Below, piece after piece: positions 1-9,895 of a DNA stretch of 64,000 bases (position 1 is the stretch's first letter; the number at the start of each line of letters is the position of its first letter). The stretch covers positions 62,001-126,000 of the forward strand of contig JAAVTG010000620.1 of the NCBI GenBank assembly GCA_011947345.1, given 5' to 3'. A program made the position numbers and the translations under genes. Origin of the DNA: Phytophthora quininea. Lineage: Eukaryota; Oomycota; Peronosporomycetes; Peronosporales; Peronosporaceae. The notes under the pieces were generated by a model. It searched no databases, was not told where the DNA came from, and saw nothing but the letters and a program-made list of their open reading frames with translations.

Positions 1-960
1 GTTTGAATGAACGCCAGCAGTTGCACCACGAGCTACGAAAAGCGTCTTCCTTTCGGATCAAACGAGATCGAGTGATCTTGAATATGTCGGAAAGCTTTCG
101 CATGTCTAAATCTCCATCACAAGCCGACAAGTTAGGGATGAAAGCCCGCTTTCTGGATAAACCACACGCGATCCCAAAGCGGTCATAGAAGTCTACAAAC
201 AAGCTCTGGAATTGGATGGCGACCACGTTGAGAATCTCGGCAGCTACGCGTTATTCTTGTGCAAGGGTTCTGCGCACTCGGCAGAAGCACAGCAGTGTTT
301 CCTCCGTGCTCTTGACATCGACCCGGCACACGCAAGAAATCTCGCTAACTATGCCAACTTCCTCAACTGCATCTGTGGGGATTTTGCAGCCAGCGAGGCG
401 TACTACAAGCGAGCGTTGGCTGCTGCTCCGGACGATGTGAGTACCCTCGGTGGCTATGCGGACTTGCTTTCATCGACGACACAGAGTAGGGATAAGAATC
501 TGTCGACAGCACGTCACCTACTGGAGAAGTCACTGAAAGTGCTTCCATTCCACACAAAAAATCAACTGCGGTTGGCTGTGGTGCTGAGTCAATTGGGCGA
601 TCATGGTTTGGCCGAGAAATCTTTCGAAAAACTTTTAGATGGAGTCAACGAGCAAACACGTGACAAGCGCAATGAAGTCGATGATGGAAATTCGATTCAA
701 AGTGGAAGTCGTAAACGACTGAGTCGAGAAGAAGAAGTAAGTATCTACGAGGCCTTCGCGGATTTCTTACACAAACGCGGGCAGTGGACCCGCGCGAAGT
801 GCTTGTACGACAAAGCGTTGGCTTCGGATCCTGATCGGAAGTCTCTCCTCCGTAACTTGTACGTCTTAGCAATTCATCTAATGCAGCGGTACTTATGTCT
901 AACAATTTCGTCATGGGCAGTTCTTTCTTCTTGCGTGATGCTAAGCACCACTTACCACCG
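1..960 (+). CDS. TPR-repeat protein, 3' part (5' truncated by window edge)
   Basis: Consecutive tetratricopeptide repeats are visible from about base 180 to 860 (A..YKQALELD, A.QCFLRALDIDPAHARNLANYA, AS.AYYKRALAAAPDDVSTLGGYADLL, AKCLYDKALASDPDRKSLLRNL). TPR arrays are helical scaffolds for protein-protein contacts; the partner cannot be told. The gene enters from the left edge in one frame (bases 3-160) and continues in another from about 161, so one base seems to be missing near 160-163 (AAACCACACG). The TPR frame stays open to 1258, but repeat similarity stops near 870; what follows is low-quality and runs into the duplicated segment starting about 1004. The true 3' end is not resolved; a short intron near 862 is possible. 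Confidence 0.6.
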
Positions 961-1100
961 CGAACTACACTGCCGTAATTCTCGATTTCTTGCGACAAAA
1001 CACACGACGGAATCGATGATAAAACGACACTATCTTCTCTTTGATTCGATATACTATGCTTCCACGCTACAGAGTGCGTGGGAAGCGTATCACAGACAGG

Positions 1101-1772
1101 CTAGCCAGGCTCCAGTCTACAGGGATTTTGCTGCACCTTGTCCTGCTTCGGACTCTGTTCGCCTGACGACGAGGATTGTCCCTCAACCTTCTTCGGACTC
1201 TCTTCGGTCAAGTAGGATTGCTTGCCACCGCTTGTTGAGGGGAGACCAAGGCCCTTAGTCAGACCGCTCAGCTTGTCCGTGATGCCCGAAAGGCCCGCAC
1301 CGCCACTGCCACCGCCGATGGGCAAACTGTCGAACCCCGGTAGTTTACCGCCACCGATGGGCAACTTGTCGAGACCCGGCACTTTGCCACCGGCGACGCC
1401 CTTGGTGAGCGAGTCCAGACCACCACTGCCGGTCAGACCTTTCGTCAAGGAGTCGAGACCGGCGCCACCAGCCAACGATCCGAGACCACCGCCGTTGGTC
1501 AGCGAAGACAGTTTGTCCGTCGGCAGCAGCTTGGAGATGCCGCCTTGACCGGTGATGGAGCTGAGGTCGGGCAACCCACCGACTCCAGACAGACCAGGCA
1601 GAGCGGCGTTCGTACCGGAGCCCGAGTCTTTCTGCTGTGTCGTGCTGGCCTTGCCATCCTTGAGCGCCGAGAAGTCGACGGCGCCGGACCGCAACAGTTT
1701 TCGCTCTCCATTGGACGCCAACGCGCACTGGACGGCGACGGCGGCGAACACGAGCGTTGACAGGAACTTCAT
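1101..1772 (-). CDS. Secreted glycine-rich repeat protein, copy 1
   Basis: 223 residues from the ATG at 1772. An N-terminal signal peptide of about 20 residues (MKFLSTLVFAAVAVQCALAS) is followed by NGERKLLR and then a Gly/Leu/Ser/Asp-rich low-complexity body with repeats such as GLDSLTKG, GGKLPGFDSLPIGGG and SGITDKLSGLTKGLG. An upstream in-frame ATG at 1865 exists, but the signal peptide and the Inr-like element at 1823-1836 argue for 1772. The family looks secreted or cell-wall associated; ERKLLR resembles but does not match the RxLR host-targeting motif and no EER follows, so it is not called an RxLR effector. Two more copies are at 30060-30710 and 63794-64000. The last ~25 residues differ from copy 2, while the rest is almost identical. 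Confidence 0.8.
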   Translation of the reverse strand: MKFLSTLVFAAVAVQCALASNGERKLLRSGAVDFSALKDGKASTTQQKDSGSGTNAALPGLSGVGGLPDLSSITGQGGISKLLPTDKLSSLTNGGGLGSLAGGAGLDSLTKGLTGSGGLDSLTKGVAGGKVPGLDKLPIGGGKLPGFDSLPIGGGSGGAGLSGITDKLSGLTKGLGLPSTSGGKQSYLTEESPKKVEGQSSSSGEQSPKQDKVQQNPCRLEPG

Positions 1773-1822
1773 GGCGTATGGTAGTCGAAGGAGTTTGTTG
1801 GGTAGATGTCCAGGAGGAAGAC

Positions 1823-1836
1823 GATTTGGAAATGAG
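1823..1836 (-). promoter_or_regulatory. Oomycete Inr/FPR-like core promoter of Gly-rich gene copy 1
   Basis: Read on the minus strand: CTCATTTCCAAATC, about 50 bp before the start codon at 1772. It resembles the oomycete initiator plus flanking promoter region (YTCATTYY..CAWTTT). The same 14 bases occur at the same distance in copies 2 (30761-30774) and 3 (63730-63743). Confidence 0.5.
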
Positions 1837-2468
1837 AAGATGCCTGCAGGACATCGCGTCCCCATCGACGGTGAGGCGACTCAGCCAAGTCGACTTGAAG
1901 CGGACACATGTAGCGATCGTGCTTGTGTCTGTGGCCTCATAAGACTCGACCAGCGCTGCCATTTCGTGGTCAGCGTGCCACAGTCGGGCGTCTGGTTGGC
2001 GCCACAGTGGCTGAGGAACAGTCGGCTGTCACCACCTCGACATCTGCGAGGCCTTGACAGCGCCACGTGAAATCACCAAATGGACTCCAGGCATCACGAC
2101 GGTGGCTCCCTCCCAGTCATCGCTGATCGAACAGCAAAACGGATGCCCCTGTGGAATCAATCGTTGGCAACTCGGGCGCCGAGCTGTCCGTCGTTCCAAC
2201 CAAAAGGCAACGAGCGTCCAGTAAGTAAGTGTTCCTTCTTTAGCCAATTAAGCTTTGCTTTAGTATGCACCAAGTTGAAGTGGTTTCCCTTGTCAAACCG
2301 TTGACTTATCCGATCCCAAGTCCACCTCCAGCGCGAGGATTCCAACGTCGTCACCTCATTATCTAAGTGAGGATCAGCGCTCTCCACGTGCAAAATTGTC
2401 CGAGCGCAATAACTCCTCCATGTCTCTCTCAATAGACTCTTGAACGGATAATTCTCGTGCTCTGCGAT

Positions 2469-4441
2469 CTATGGGAGGCCAAGACGCGTGAAATTGTTCA
2501 GGAGCTGCAGAGAATGCCCCCAACGACGGGACGTGAACAGATCTTCAGCGTACAAGTCCTTCACCTCGTCAAAAACAGCAAGACCGTCCATCGCAGACGA
2601 TGGGGCTGCATCATTGCCAATAAGGTGGGCCTGATCATCATACCGCTGGTGTAGTGTACGTTCGCGAGCTTCGATGTGTCTGCGCAGGTTTTCAATCCGT
2701 GTAGAGGGACTTTTAGTTTCTACTGGCTCTGGACATTGCTCTTGAAAGTGAAAACGGTCACTTGGCGGCTCTTGTTGCGCATTTTCAATGGCATCGACGA
2801 CATCGAACAGCGATGCTTCGTATACACCACCAATGATGGCGTTTCCGTGGCGGAGACCACGCTGCCGTGACTGCTGGTTTCCATTCATCACGTTCAAAAG
2901 GGACATGTCTGGGAAGTTGGATATGTCAGCTTCACTTTCGCCACCTTGTGCTGGTGGAAGCTTTCGAGAGTGCTTTCTGCGCTGATACTTCATTATCGGG
3001 TTGGGAACAACACGCTGCTGTCTTTCTTTTTGGCTGGACGAGGAGTGCCTGCTTGTAGAACTCCTTAACGACTGCGACGTTGCCAGCGACGCATGTTCGC
3101 TACTATCTTCACCTTGTAGCTTTGGTAAATCGAGGTTTTGAATCTCATCCTCTCCTTCACGTTCTGTATCGCGATGACTGTCGGACGACCGACTTGAGTT
3201 TGAGTCTCCCGCAGAAATGTATTTGTCAAAGTTCGAAGCCTTCTGAGGTTGGTGTCGATGAATAGCGGGAGTCGCCGCCTTCTTGCCATGGTGTTTATTA
3301 TGGCTATTACCTCGTTCTCCCCGCTCCATCGAAGGGAACGCTGCCGTCGCATCAGTTTGACACGCAATCGAGACAGCAGAAGTAGGGCTATCTACGTGCG
3401 TTGTCTGTTGCCCTGTTGGTTTGGCGATTTCTGTAGTTCCAGTTGTTCCTGCTAGAGCCTCTTCCATTCGTGCCTTCCAGTCCTCAATGATCTCCTTAAT
3501 CTTCTCCGGCAGCTCTACTGATGTGTTCAGGAACGACGACGCATCCAATCTTGGTACTAAAGGCGGTGGGGTGGCAACGGCATTCTGCTTTGATGCTACC
3601 AAATCCACTGTAGTTCCCTCCTTCGAAGACCGTTCAAGTCGTTCGTCCAGCTCTTTCTGTTTCTCTAAGACTCGCTCATGACGCTCTTGAATCAGCAGCT
3701 CCTGCGTCTCCTTCAGCTGAAAATTCACACAGCGTAGTTCATTTTCAAACTCATCTTGTTGCTCTTTGCTCTTCACCCCCACCTCGTGCTGCTGTTTTCT
3801 CACCAGTGCACGCAGTTTATCCACCTCCAGCTTCAGCAGATCCAGCGTCTGCTCAGCCTCCAGTCTCGACCTCGTCTCTGCGTCTGTACTCTCCTCTAGC
3901 ACTTCCACCCTCTCCTCAAACATTTGGGCCTTCATCGTCGCCGAACGGAGAGCTTCACTTAACTGCTCTATCTCTTCCACATCCCTTTTCACTTGGTCTC
4001 TAAGCTCCAGCACTTCTGCTTCCAGGGCTTCTCTTTGACGCTGGAACTCCTTATCCCCTTCCTCCTGCAGAGTCCCCACCTGCACCACAAGTACAACACA
4101 ACTTCATTAGCATCTAACCAGCACAAAACACTCAATAATGGCAGTAAAAATGACAACAACGTCGTTGCAACCTCGACGATCCGCTGCACCAACTTGGAGA
4201 CCTTTTCTCGGTCTTCAGGGCACAGATCTGCGATTCTAGCAGTGCCCTGTTGGTTCTGTGGGGTCTCTAGAGTGGCTTTGATGCGCACAGACTGCCGCAT
4301 TTCCTTCCAGCGCGACGGAGCGGTCTCTTTGCCATTATGTATGCTTTTGGAAGGGTTTGCGTTGGCCTGATTCGGGGGCCTGGAGGAAAGGGTGGAGCCA
4401 CCCCGTTGCTGGGATGTAGCTGTAGGTGTCTTCTTCAACAT
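2469..4441 (-). CDS. Long coiled-coil protein, hinderin/KIAA1328-like, copy 1
   Basis: Two exons: 4441-4172 and 4079-2469, with a 92 bp intron (GTTGCA..GTGCAG) in phase 0; 626 residues. The motif LCPEDREKVSKLVQRIVE at the end of exon 1 recalls the start of the coiled-coil region of vertebrate hinderin (KIAA1328); that match is from memory and moderate. Heptad-rich coiled coil covers about residues 85-240. A Ser/Arg-rich disordered middle follows, then a short charged helix (ENLRRHIEARERTLHQRY). No signal peptide or catalytic motif is seen, so a structural role is likely. This copy reads through without breaks, unlike its inverted paralogue at 61131-63097. The start at 4441 is the first ATG of the open frame; an additional 5' exon cannot be excluded. 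Confidence 0.65.
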
Positions 4442-4549
4442 GGTCTCCTTGGACAGCGACGAAGCGGCTCCTGGTCGACGCTATCGACGCCACATAAACC
4501 CCGCTGTTACGGCCATAAGGAATCGTCGTCTGACATATTCTAGTTCTCT

Positions 4550-4700
4550 GAATGATGCCGAAGATCTTCACAAACGAAGCATAAACAAAATCATCACCAA
4601 CAAGCAAATTGTAATTGGAGCAACAGCTCATTCACAACAAATTTCAGAGCTTCTCTGGGCACAGCACGGCCTTATCTATTTGTTAAATTCAACGGGGAAG
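4550..4700. repeat. Short dispersed repeat (second copy near 31275-31430, inverted)
   Basis: On the minus strand this block (..AGAGAAGCTCTGAAATTT..GAATGAGCTGTTGCT..TGCTTCGTTTGTGAAGAT..) matches 31275-31430 on the plus strand with few differences. It sits between the CRN tail and the coiled-coil gene in copy 1 and is absent from the equivalent place in copy 3. No coding potential is evident. Confidence 0.6.
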
Positions 4701-4728
4701 TTGAAGTACACTACCCTCAAGCTCTTTC

Positions 4729-4850
4729 CTACTGCAGCTTTTCTATCATTTCTGCAGCGGTGATACTTTTACTCGAGATAGCCGAAAGGAGCTGTTGTTT
4801 GATCCGCTTCAACTTGGTATCCAACAGCGACTTGTTATGAACTGCAATGA
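4729..4850 (-). pseudogene. CRN-type kinase, C-terminal tail only
   Basis: About 37 codons survive (KSLLDTKLKRIKQQLLSAIS, then SSKSITAAEMIEKLQ and stop). They match the C-terminal tails of the CRN-kinase loci ending at 13263 and 60925. The rest of the gene has been lost: upstream (higher coordinates) there is only AT-rich sequence without similarity. It lies just 5' of the coiled-coil gene, the same order as in the inverted copy at 60.9-61.1 kb, so the CRN belonged to the duplicated unit and was deleted here. Confidence 0.65.
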
Positions 4851-5815
4851 GGCTAGATTTTAGACATATTACCACTTTTTTATTGCAATCCGCCTCAATA
4901 GAAGGACGAAATAATGTTACTATGCTTTTGAGTAACCCCTTTGCCATTGATAGTGTACCAGTACCTTGCCACGGAATTTATCCTAGTTGGGTTAGACTTC
5001 TCTCCATTAATCCTTGTTGGACTGGGCTGTTCGCTTCTCTCCTATCCCAGTATAATTTTGTAATTACCCTCCTCTCAAACTACTGATTGTTAAAATAATA
5101 AAATTATTCACTACAGAGCTCTAGGCACTTGTAGTATCATGTATCCTGCTTCTTTGTTGGCGTTTCGAGTTGTGGATCTAGCTAGGACAACAAGGCATAA
5201 TTCCACAAATGTCGGGGCCAGAAAATAACAGGAATTTAAACGAGAATGAAGACTAATTACTGCAATAGCATAATATGACAGCTTCCGCATAACGACCGAG
5301 CAACCTCATGCGCTCAATCAAAAGAAACCGCGATTCGAGTCCCGTTAGCGTATGTCGCTGCGGCGCAACGGACGTGAGGAAAATCGTTATCGCGCCTGCA
5401 CTGCGAAAGCGTTTCGACGAATTCAATCTGTGCCTGTCCTCCCTCTACGGCGTGATACAGTACACAAAACCACTTGCTGCAGTGCGGGGGACTCGACTCT
5501 AGAGCGCAGCGACAGCTAACGCAGCCGGCCTCCGGCGTCACGAGTCATGATTCATGACGTTCCTATCTTCTCAACCTGATTGCCACCAAGTCGGCGACAC
5601 GCACTGCCTGGGGGTTGTCGTGTGTGGTGGCCACCAACGACAACCGCAGCAGGTTGGCCATTTCAAAGTGCGTTTCAACCAGGTGGTACTGGTCGCGTGA
5701 GTAATGGGGCGCGGCCCCGTCCACGAAAAGGTGCATATGGCGCCTTCTTTCGCGCCCACTTCCATACTTAAACCTAGTCACCACTTTCTAAAGAACCGGA
5801 CCAGACGCGCCGTCA
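4851..5815. other. Intergenic, no gene recognised
   Basis: AT-rich to about 5300, then closer to the window average. Short open frames occur on both strands (for example 5314-5541 minus), but none shows a recognisable motif. It separates the duplicated segment from the housekeeping block and may hold remnants of older repeats. Confidence 0.5.
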
Positions 5816-5830
5816 CTCATTTCCCCATTA
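5816..5830 (+). promoter_or_regulatory. Inr/FPR-like core promoter of the mucin-like gene
   Basis: CTCATTTCCCCATTA lies 44 bp before the ATG at 5874 and fits the oomycete initiator (TCATTTCC) followed by an FPR-like CCATTATT. It would place transcription start near 5817. Confidence 0.55.
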
Positions 5831-5873
5831 TTCGGAGGTTCAGCGTGTCTTTCTTCGAGCGCCCCCGTCTACC

Positions 5874-7084
5874 ATGAAGTGCGTCCCCGTGCTCGCGCTG
5901 CTCGCCGTGTGCGTGTCCGCGTCCGTGCCCTCCCCAGCCAGCGCGTTCGTGGGCACCGTCTACGAGGAGGCCGGCTTCATGCCCGTCGTGGGCGAGGAGC
6001 TGCACCTCTCGCCGGCGCTGCGGCGTCGCATGCAGACCAGCGGCAGCTCCACCACTGACGCGCCGACCACGACGACCCCCACGCCCACGACGACGACGGC
6101 GACGCCGACGACGACACCGACACCGACGACCCGGACGCCGACGCCGACAACACAGACGCCTACGCCCACCACAGCAACGCCCACGAGCACGACCGCGACG
6201 CCCAGCTCGACCACTGCAACCCCTGAATCGACGACCGCGACGCCCGAGTCGACTACCGCTACACCCCAGTCGACGACTGCCACACCCAGTTCGACCACTG
6301 CGACGCCGTCTAGCACGACCGCAACCCCACAGCGACGACCGCAACGTCTTCAGGGACGTCGGACACGACGTCGTCAGGTACTGCTACCACCACGCCGTCG
6401 ACCACCAGCGCAGCGACGTCCAGCGCTTCTGCATCTTCGTCAGGCTCCAGCACCAGCACGTCGTCGGGCTCCAGTATGAGCACCGGCGCCGTGATCGGCA
6501 TTGTGGTAGGCATTGTCGCTGCCGTGGCCGTCCTCGCCACACTCATCATGTGGGCCATCCGCCGCCGCCGCGAGACGGACGACGACCCGCTGTCTCCGTT
6601 CGAGCTCTCCATGGACAAGGGATACAGCGCCACGCCAGGATTTAATGCCCAGAACTCGTACAACCCACGAGCAGCAGGTGCGGCGGCGCTCGGTTCGGCC
6701 AGCGGCTCGGCGTCCATGCAGACGCCCCCGCCGGGCCATGTGGCGGCCGGTGTGGCGTACTCTCAGTTTTACGACAACGCGGCGACGTCTCCTGGCTCGA
6801 TAAACCGGACGGAGGCCAACGTGGACTCGGTAGAGGCGACCGACCAACAAGGTGCGACGAACGGCACCAACCTCTGGCTGAGCGCCATGGAGCCCAAGGG
6901 CAATGACTCCTATCTCAGCGCACACGAGTCCCCCAGCAACAGCAGCCGCAACAGCTACAACTCTTCTGGTATGGCCATCGACGTCGACCAGAGCAGCCAA
7001 ATCAGCGGCCACAGCAACAAGAGCGACGACTTCCCCGACCACCATAAGGACAATGACTCTGCGCGTGGGTCCTATGAGCTCTAA
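5874..7084 (+). CDS. Mucin-like single-pass membrane protein
   Basis: About 403 residues if one base is restored. Order: signal peptide (residues 1-25, ending near SPASA), a short ectodomain, a long Thr/Pro/Ser-rich mucin-like region built of TTATP-type repeats (about 55-195), a hydrophobic membrane helix (AVIGIVVGIVAAVAVLATLI) at about 6490-6550, a basic stop-transfer RRRRE, and a Ser/Asn-rich cytoplasmic tail of about 170 residues. The frame changes at 6325-6328, where CCCC must be CCCCC for the Thr-rich region to continue into the membrane segment. The dense Thr/Ser suggests heavy O-glycosylation at the cell surface; a wall sensor or adhesion role is inference only. Confidence 0.75.
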
Positions 7085-7474
7085 GGCACCGGACACATTT
7101 AAGTAACGCCAAGGCGAGCGGCAATTGCAAGGATAGAGGCGAGTGCAGTCTTTTGTCCGTGCCGCGAGCTCAAGAGTGGAAGTTGTTGATGCGTACATTT
7201 AATTTTTTGGCTGATTGGTTGGAGTTGGGCTGCGCTGCTGGTTGCTCCAGAAGAGAATGGTCATTCCTCGGCACAGCGAAGTTGGAACAGGAGAGAAGGG
7301 CAGAGTTTTTGAAGAGCAGGTCGAATGTAACAAGAACTGGCAACGGCAGGAGCACATGCAGGAACTGCGTGGCCACGACAGATCCCGACTCCAGTACAGC
7401 AAGGCGACACGGAAGCAGGTTTCGTTTAATTTATACAAAATCGACTGCCCTTCAGGCGAGTGCTTCTCTTCAGT
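7085..7474. other. Convergent intergenic spacer
   Basis: Lies between the ends of the mucin-like gene and CDC123. Only short open frames without motifs are seen; it presumably contains both 3' UTRs. Confidence 0.5.
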
Positions 7475-8508
7475 CTAACTGCTTTCCTCGTCACTGTCGG
7501 CCGCTGCGTTGTCTCGCTTGACTTGCTCGATGAAGGCATCGAAGCCAGCACCTCCAGCAAGGTGATCTACTAGGTCCGTTGGGGCACGGTATCCACTCAA
7601 CGGGTTCGCTCGGATACCTTTCTTGGACTCAACAACCCGGAAATCCACAGCATGGTCTCCGTCGTCTTCGTTCGCGGTAGCTGGAGCCGCAGACTTGAAC
7701 TCAAGTAGCTCCTCCCAGGAGAACAGTAACGTGTCTGTGACGGCACCAAACACGTTAATGTCCAGCAGGTAGACGCGCTTGCGTTTGTCCACATAAACGT
7801 CAAAGCTGTAGTCGGCGTCAGGGAACACAAAGTCTCCTTGCGCTTGTCGGAAGTTCGTTTTGTAGAAACCAAACAGCAATTCGCACAGTTCGTCTTGCTG
7901 GTCGGGCAAGAACTCGTAGAACTCGTCACAACTTCGCTGCGAGACAGCCACCAGTCGATGACCTACCACAAAGCACCGGAATAGCATCGAGTCGTGGAAG
8001 TTGCACCACTTTTTGAGCACCAAGTAGCTCTCTTTGGAACCTTCGTCTCCCCTTCGCAGCCACTGCAGCCGATATACGGCTGAGTAAGGTCGTGCACCAC
8101 AAAGTCCGAGGACTGCAGCAGCAGGAAAATGTCATCGAACGTCGTGCACTTGAGCGAGCCGAGCATCCAGGCGGCGTCCCTGGGAGCGCTCCAATTGGTC
8201 TTTGGGAAGAGCTTGCCGCCAAACCCGTGCAGCACTTGCTCTACCTGTGCTCTCACTGCTGAAACTGTAGCCGATTGCTGGTCTGTCAGTGCACTAGAAG
8301 CGTCTTCGTCTTCGTCTTCGATTCCAGAGGCCGCAGGCACCGACGGAAGCGTCACCCCGTCCGAGAGCAGCAGCGACACAAAGTCAGCAGATAGCGGCAC
8401 CACCACACCCTTGATAGAGACCTTCTTGAGCTGCGGATACCATCGGTCGAACGCGCAGTTGTCCACTTGCTGCGCAGAGTACGCAGGAGAGCCGTCGCCA
8501 GTGGTCAT
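7475..8508 (-). CDS. CDC123: CDC123 (D123) translation-initiation assembly factor
   Basis: About 344 residues, close to the 336 of human CDC123. Family hallmarks are clear: F.RWYPQLKKVSIKGVVVPL near the start, GGK.FPKTNWSAPRDAAWM, SLKCTTFDDIFLLLQSSDF, FRCFVVGHRLVAVSQR, the acidic FDVYVDKRKRVYLLDINVFG and TDTLLFSWEEL. CDC123 is an ATP-grasp protein that binds eIF2gamma and promotes eIF2 complex assembly in the cytoplasm. The start at 8508 was chosen because similarity begins there; the frame is open to 8670, but that part overlaps the first exon of SEC22 on the other strand. One G is missing in the run at 8049-8052, which splits the frame. It is divergent with SEC22, 94 bp between start codons. 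Confidence 0.9.
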
Positions 8509-8602
8509 GCTTGCAGTTCTACCAAGACTGAAAACTGGGTCTATAATTGTGATTTCGACCAATTGAAGCTGACCGCCCAATTTGCGATCGGTACACGTCG
8601 CC

Positions 8603-9637
8603 ATGCCGATCATCACCTTCGTCGCGCGCGTCTCCGACGGCATGCTGCTGGTACGCGCACTCCCCGCCACAACGACTTTATACTGTGTCTTGTCCTCCTC
8701 GAGGACGCTTTGCAGCGCTTAATCCACGCTCTGAGCGTCGAGAAACCAATGTTTTAGCACTTTCTAACGGTAAATCTTGTGGTTGCTGAAGGTGGCGTCC
8801 ATGGAATCCATCGGCGATGCCAACGGAAATCTGGACACGTACAAGCAACAGGCTAAGCAGATCATGAAGAGACTGGACCAACGCTCTCCTACCAAGTGCA
8901 GCATTGAGTCGGGTGCTTACACGTTCCAGTACGTTGAAGAGAAGGGCCCTAGATGGAAGAAATATTAGTGCTGATAACGTTTATTGGGGCAGCTACTTGA
9001 TCCAGGAAGGAGTGTGCTACTTAACGCTGGCGGACCGAGGATTCCCGAAGCGTCTGGCATTCCTGTATCTGGAGGAAGTCCATTCCGGTTTTGTGGAGGA
9101 ATTGGAGCGTGATAGCGGCAGCAACTGGCGCGACGTGGTCACCACGGTGGCCAGACCCTACGCGTTCATCAAGTTTGGTCAGTAGATCCTGCAAATTGTT
9201 ATAGTCGACATGCCTAACCAATGTCGTGGTGGATTAGACAAGTTCATTCAGAAGAAGCGCAAGGAGTATGCGGACCCAAACTCGTCGCAGAACATGCACC
9301 GCCTGAACGACGATCTAGCTGATATCCACAACATCATGCGCAAGAACATTCAGGAGGTGCTCAACCGCGGAGAGCGTGTGGAGCGTACGTCTTTATCTTA
9401 ATTTGCTGCCTCTGCGAGTCCCTGCGGTTGGTTTAACCCTTTAACGCGTTTGTCGAGTTGTTTGTTTTCGTGATTTTCGCAGACGTCTCTCGCATCTCGT
9501 CCAATCTCGCTGACAGGTCGAAGGACCTCAAGTGGGGCGCCAAGAAGCTGCGCATGCAGGCCATCTACCGCCAGTATGGCCCCATTGTCGCTGTCGCGCT
9601 CTTCGTGATCTTCGTTATTTACATCAAGTTCTTCTAG
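8603..9637 (+). CDS. SEC22: SEC22-family R-SNARE (ER-Golgi vesicle fusion)
   Basis: Five exons: 8603-8650, 8792-8928, 8993-9177, 9238-9384, 9483-9637; GT-AG junctions, 223 residues, frame intact. A longin domain (MPIITFVARVSDGMLL, then KQIMKRLDQRSPTKCSIESG and EGVCYLTLADRGFPKRLAFL) is followed by the R-SNARE helix (DDLADIHNIMRKNIQEVLNR, with the central Arg of the ionic layer at GER) and a C-terminal membrane anchor (GPIVAVALFVIFVIYIKFF). SEC22 sits on COPII/COPI vesicles and pairs with syntaxin-5/18-type Q-SNAREs. Length and domain order match yeast and human orthologues. It is one of the few multi-exon genes here with no frame break. Confidence 0.93.
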
Positions 9638-9895
9638 ATCAGACAGCTTAGCCCAAGGAAGACGAAAAGGCTTCACTAGAACGAAGTGCAAAGTAACCAG
9701 CGCAAGCAAAATGGAATCGTGGCTACTGCTGAGCGCTGGCTGGTGATAGAACTTCCCATGTGTGGTCATTGTGCTGTGACGTGCTTTCCCATGTAGACGA
9801 ATTCACTTTTTTCCTGGCAGTTGAAGGGTCAGTTGGCAGACGCCGAAAAGTCGGCGGCGATTCCTGGACGGTGACGCCGAGAAGAGGAAGGCAGC

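Larger units (their letters stand above)
1004..4835. repeat. Segmental duplication, copy 1 (Gly-rich gene + coiled-coil gene + CRN tail)
   Basis: Bases 1004-2280 are nearly identical to 29974-31216 in the same orientation. Bases about 1545-4835 match the reverse complement of 60815-64000 over almost their whole length. The unit holds, all on the minus strand, the end of a CRN-kinase gene, a coiled-coil gene and a secreted glycine-rich protein gene. Copies 1 and 3 therefore form a long inverted repeat about 56 kb apart. Copy 1 carries an extra block of about 150 bp at 4550-4700 that copy 3 lacks. Confidence 0.85.

Noticed and set aside
1222..1548. Pro/Arg-rich plus-strand ORF opposite Gly-rich copy 1 (also at 30160-30486)
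   Set aside because: It is the antisense of the glycine-rich repeats; composition is dictated by the other strand and it lacks any start context or motif.
1101..1772. Classifying the Gly-rich family as RxLR effectors
   Set aside because: ERKLLR after the signal peptide only loosely resembles RxLR, there is no EER motif, and the low-complexity Gly-rich body is atypical.
5817..6344. Arg/Gly-rich and Val-rich minus-strand ORFs opposite the mucin-like gene
   Set aside because: Antisense shadows of the ACG/ACC Thr repeats; no independent evidence of coding.
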